Of a DNA stretch of 46,839 nt, positions 43,646 to 46,839 are shown one piece after another. This stretch comes from SURF-24 sp964537965 (GTDB taxonomy: Bacteria; Bacteroidota; Ignavibacteria; Ignavibacteriales; SURF-24). The stretch is taken from contig CAZIDB010000003.1 in the NCBI GenBank assembly GCA_964537965.1, forward strand, positions 1 through 46,839, given 5' to 3'. Every line of letters begins with the position of its first letter. The stretch's first letter is position 1. Made by a program: the position numbers and the translations under genes. The notes under the pieces are model-generated. The model had not been told where the DNA came from and made no database searches. It was given only the letters and a program-made list of their open reading frames with translations.

Positions 43646-43779
43646 TGCCAGATCATAGTATATAAAATTTGTTTTATTTATTGTTGGAATAAAAGAAAAA
43701 CTTTAAATGTCTCAATTATAAAAGATAAAATAATTCCTTTTTTTTTCGATAATTAGATAATAAAAAGGATTGGTTTTGC

Positions 43780-46700
43780 ATGAAAAAAATTGTTACGGTT
43801 TTATTCTTTAGCTTGTTTCTATTGATAACGTTTTTCAGTTCTGTAAATTATGCTCAAATGCCACCTCATCCTACCTTGGCAGAAAAAATTAAAAAAGGCA
43901 TTGTTGAATTACCTGAAATTATTAAAAACAAATCAGAACTCAGATCAAGGGGCATTGATGCTCCCTGGAAAGCACGGGTTGATCAGAAATTAAGTTCTCC
44001 GCTTAATATTGATAAAAATAAAGTCGTTGGTCCGGCTTTAGTCCCTTCTGGAAATTGGCGGGCATTAGTAGTATTGGTTCAGTTTTCAGACAAAGCGCAG
44101 CAGGTAAACGCAACTTATTTTGATAATATGATATTCTCTCAAACCTCCGGTACACTTTGGGATTATTATAAAGATGTAAGTTATAATGCTCTGGATATTG
44201 TTACTGTAAATTTGCCAAGCTCTATCGGATGGGTAACTGCCCCAAGTACTTACGCTTACTATTGTAATAATAATTATGGAATTGGAACCTATCCGAGGAA
44301 TTCACAAAAATTAGTTGAAGACGTAGTTAATCTGATAAATCCCTCAGTTAATTTTTCTAATTATGATAATGACGGCGATGGATATGTAGATGCACTGTTT
44401 GTTGTTCATACCGGAACAGGAGCAGAAGTAACAGGAAATACAACAGATATATGGTCTCATGCCTGGTCAACCTTAGTTGATATGAATGTCGATGGTGTAA
44501 AGGTAAGAAGGTATTCGGTGGAGCCTGAGTATTGGCTCTCTCCTGGAGATATGACAGTTGGAGTTTATGCCCACGAACTTGGTCATGCCGCTTTTGGTTT
44601 GCCCGATGTTTATGATACCGATAATTCCTCCGAGGGTTTGGGTAACTGGAGTTTAATGGGAAGCGGTAGCTGGAATGGAACACTAGGTAATTCTCCTTCT
44701 TTCCCTGATGCCTGGTGCCATATTCAAATGGGTTATGTAACCCCAACAAATGTAACAACAAACTTAGTTGGACAAACAATTGTCCAAACTGAACAAGCCC
44801 CACAGATATTTAAAATATGGAGAGATGGTAACCCTGGCTCTCAATATTTTTTAGTCCAAAACAGGCAGAAGACAGGATTTGATGCCGGTTTACCCGGAAG
44901 CGGGTTAGCAATTTATCATGTTGATGAAAGCGTAACAACTGATAACGATAAAGAATGGTATCCGGGATATACATCATCGGGTCATTACTTAGTTGCACTA
45001 GAGCAAGCTGATGGTTTGTGGCAGCTTGAGAAAACCAGTCGTGGTGATGCTGGAGATCTCTATCCCGGTTCATCAAATGTTATTAATTTTAATAATGGTA
45101 CAACTCCTAATACTAAAGATTACAGCAGCAGTGCTACAAATGTTTCTGTAAGTAATATCAGTAGTTCTGGTCCAATAATGACGGCTGACTTATTAATTAC
45201 TCAGGTAACTCCAACCGTTACTGTAACAAGTCCCAACGGTGGAGAAAACTGGAAAGTTGGTACGATACAAAATATTACATGGACCAGTACAAGTGTTACA
45301 AATGTTAAGTTGGAATATTCAGTTAATAATGGAACGAGCTGGGCTACAATAATTGCAAGCACTTCTGCTTCTGCAGGAAGTTACGGATGGACAATCCCAA
45401 ACTACCCTTCTCCAAATTGCAAAATCAGAATTAGCGATGCAAGCGATTCAGGTGTAAGTGATCAGAGCGATAATACATTTACTATTTATCAGCCAACAGT
45501 AACTTTAACAAGTCCGAACGGCGGTGAAAGCTGGAAAGCTGGTTCATCAAAAAATATTACGTGGACAAGCAGTAGTGTAAATAATGTTAAGCTTGAATAT
45601 ACAACAAACAATGGCGCTAACTGGCTTACTATTGTTGCCAGTGTGTCTGCTTCTGCCGGTAGTTATGCCTGGACAGTACCCAACATTTCTTCAGCAATTT
45701 GCAAAGTCAGAATAAGTGATTATAGTGACGCGACCTTATTTGATGTTAGTAATAGCGTATTTACTATCTACCAACCAACGCTGGCTCTTACAACTCCAAA
45801 TGGTGGAGAAAGCTGGGTGGCCGGATCGTCACAAAATATTATCTGGACAAGCAGTAATGTAAGCAACGTAAAACTTGAGTACACAACAAATAACGGTACA
45901 AACTGGATTACCGTAATTGAAAGTACTCCGGCATCGGCAGGAAGTTATAACTGGACAATCCCGAATACTCCTTCAACTAATTGTAAAGTTAGGATAAGTG
46001 AAGTTGGTGATCCTTTAATAAGCGATGAAAGCGATAATGTTTTTACAATTAGTGAATTGCAGATTGCATTAAACAGTCCTAATGGCGGTGAAGACTGGAA
46101 GGTTGGGGTATCACAAAGTATTACCTGGTTAAGCAATAATATAACTAACATAAAACTTGAATATACAACTAACAACGGAACAAGCTGGGTTACAATAATT
46201 GAAAGTACACCGGCATCTGCAGGAAGTTATAACTGGACAATCCCAAATACTCCATCAACTAATTGTAGAGTAAGAATAAGTGACGCGGGCAATGCCGCAG
46301 TAAATGATTTAAGTGATAATGTATTTACCATTTATCAACCTACAATAACGCTTACAACTCCGAACGGAGGAGAAAGTTGGAAAGTAGGGACGAATCAAAA
46401 TATTACCTGGACGAGCAGTAATGTTACCAATGTAAAACTTGAGCACACAACAAATAATGGTACAAGCTGGGTTACTATTGTTGAAAGCACACCGGCATCT
46501 GCAGGAAGTTATGGCTGGACAATTCCAAATACTCCGTCTTCAAACTGCATTGTAAGGGTAAGCGATGTTAGCGATGCTGCAATAAATGATTTAAGTGATA
46601 ATGTATTTACTATTTATCAGCCAACTATTGCATTAACAAGTCCAAACGGTGGAGAGAACTGGAAAGTTGGATCGACAAAAAATATTACCTGGACAAGCAG

Positions 46701-46839
46701 TTATATCACCAATGTAAAACTTGAGTACACTACAAATAACGGAACAGACTGGATTTCTATTGTTGAAAGTATACCAGCATCAGATGCAAGTTACAACTGG
46801 ATTATTCCGAATACCCCATCATCAAACTGCAAAGTAAGA
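43780..46839 (+). CDS. Secreted M6-family metalloprotease with tandem repeats (partial)
   Basis: At least 1020 residues, cut by the window end. A signal peptide (1-26, ending VNYAQ) is followed by a propeptide and an M6 (immune inhibitor A-like) protease domain (about 80-400) with the zinc site HELGHAAFGLPDVYD: H265, E266, H269 and D276. From about residue 475 the protein is a tandem array of Ser/Thr-rich beta domains, each with PNGGExW, ITWTS, VKLEYTTNNG and RISD motifs, resembling the Kre9/KNH-type domain of secreted bacterial proteins. The type IX sorting domain expected at the C-terminus is beyond the window. Acts outside the cell. Confidence 0.9.
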   Translation, partial: MKKIVTVLFFSLFLLITFFSSVNYAQMPPHPTLAEKIKKGIVELPEIIKNKSELRSRGIDAPWKARVDQKLSSPLNIDKNKVVGPALVPSGNWRALVVLVQFSDKAQQVNATYFDNMIFSQTSGTLWDYYKDVSYNALDIVTVNLPSSIGWVTAPSTYAYYCNNNYGIGTYPRNSQKLVEDVVNLINPSVNFSNYDNDGDGYVDALFVVHTGTGAEVTGNTTDIWSHAWSTLVDMNVDGVKVRRYSVEPEYWLSPGDMTVGVYAHELGHAAFGLPDVYDTDNSSEGLGNWSLMGSGSWNGTLGNSPSFPDAWCHIQMGYVTPTNVTTNLVGQTIVQTEQAPQIFKIWRDGNPGSQYFLVQNRQKTGFDAGLPGSGLAIYHVDESVTTDNDKEWYPGYTSSGHYLVALEQADGLWQLEKTSRGDAGDLYPGSSNVINFNNGTTPNTKDYSSSATNVSVSNISSSGPIMTADLLITQVTPTVTVTSPNGGENWKVGTIQNITWTSTSVTNVKLEYSVNNGTSWATIIASTSASAGSYGWTIPNYPSPNCKIRISDASDSGVSDQSDNTFTIYQPTVTLTSPNGGESWKAGSSKNITWTSSSVNNVKLEYTTNNGANWLTIVASVSASAGSYAWTVPNISSAICKVRISDYSDATLFDVSNSVFTIYQPTLALTTPNGGESWVAGSSQNIIWTSSNVSNVKLEYTTNNGTNWITVIESTPASAGSYNWTIPNTPSTNCKVRISEVGDPLISDESDNVFTISELQIALNSPNGGEDWKVGVSQSITWLSNNITNIKLEYTTNNGTSWVTIIESTPASAGSYNWTIPNTPSTNCRVRISDAGNAAVNDLSDNVFTIYQPTITLTTPNGGESWKVGTNQNITWTSSNVTNVKLEHTTNNGTSWVTIVESTPASAGSYGWTIPNTPSSNCIVRVSDVSDAAINDLSDNVFTIYQPTIALTSPNGGENWKVGSTKNITWTSSYITNVKLEYTTNNGTDWISIVESIPASDASYNWIIPNTPSSNCKVR
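45229..46839 (+). repeat. 282-bp (94-residue) tandem coding repeats
   Basis: The (S/T)PNGGE motif recurs at 45229, 45511, 45793, 46075, 46357 and 46639: every interval is exactly 282 bp. Units 3 and 4 are nearly identical in DNA over parts of their length, pointing to recent duplication or recombination. The last unit is incomplete at the window edge. Confidence 0.92.

Noticed and set aside
44357..45076. Minus-strand frames of 148 and 88 codons near the window end
   Set aside because: They lie opposite the open M6 protease frame, which has signal peptide, zinc motif and repeats; the minus-strand frames have biased composition without domains.
45229..46839. Regular repeats that could be taken for a CRISPR array
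   Set aside because: The period is 282 bp, in frame, and encodes protein domains.

Overview
The window is a 46.8 kb AT-rich chromosomal piece from a Gram-negative bacterium of the Bacteroidota/Chlorobi/Ignavibacteria kind, most likely an Ignavibacteria-type genome assembly. The grounds are: a secreted carboxypeptidase ending in a type IX secretion (Por) sorting domain with the NYPNPFNP signature typical of Ignavibacteria; several small outer-membrane beta-barrel proteins; and promoters of the Bacteroidota form TTG-N20-TAnnTTTG seen at three places. Many genes nevertheless have clear GGAG-type ribosome binding sites. A run of 100 N (25818-25917) marks a scaffold gap.

Region 1 (1-4000) is an accessory islet of three toxin-type loci: a split HipBST-type kinase toxin operon (minus strand) with three evenly spaced 16-bp operators, a RelE/ParE-type toxin with its small antitoxin (minus), and a RhuM-Fic protein (plus). 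Region 2 (4400-10550) has two outer-membrane-type proteins, then the anaerobic class III ribonucleotide reductase pair nrdD-nrdG (minus) behind a long leader that carries a textbook cobalamin riboswitch, and a zinc-ribbon/DUF2007 protein. Region 3 (10700-17450) is a set of mostly single genes: Tat-exported metallophosphoesterase, YciI-like protein, isochorismatase-like hydrolase, DUF4180, methyltransferase, tyrosine phosphatase, RRM RNA-binding protein, DUF1579 protein and HAD phosphatase. A structured repeat lies at 13225-13345.

Region 4 (17600-43620) is core genome, all on the plus strand. A secreted M14 carboxypeptidase is followed by the translation/transcription cluster rimP-nusA-infB-rbfA-truB(gap)-ribF-rpsO-pnp-dus-rng. 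Next come fsa-gcvT-comB-ftsK, then the envelope genes lolA, a flippase-like membrane protein, a beta-barrel protein, uppP and a lipoprotein cyclophilin. It ends with holA and an ECF sigma/anti-sigma-like pair closed by a strong terminator. Region 5 (43780-end) is a large secreted M6 metalloprotease whose tail consists of exact 94-residue repeats and runs off the window.

The most interesting signals are regulatory. They are the three HipB-type operators exactly 60 bp apart bracketing a recognisable promoter; the B12 riboswitch in front of a B12-independent reductase; and the rimP-nusA-infB leader, which is almost entirely a terminator-like hairpin. No tRNA, rRNA, CRISPR array or transposase was recognised.
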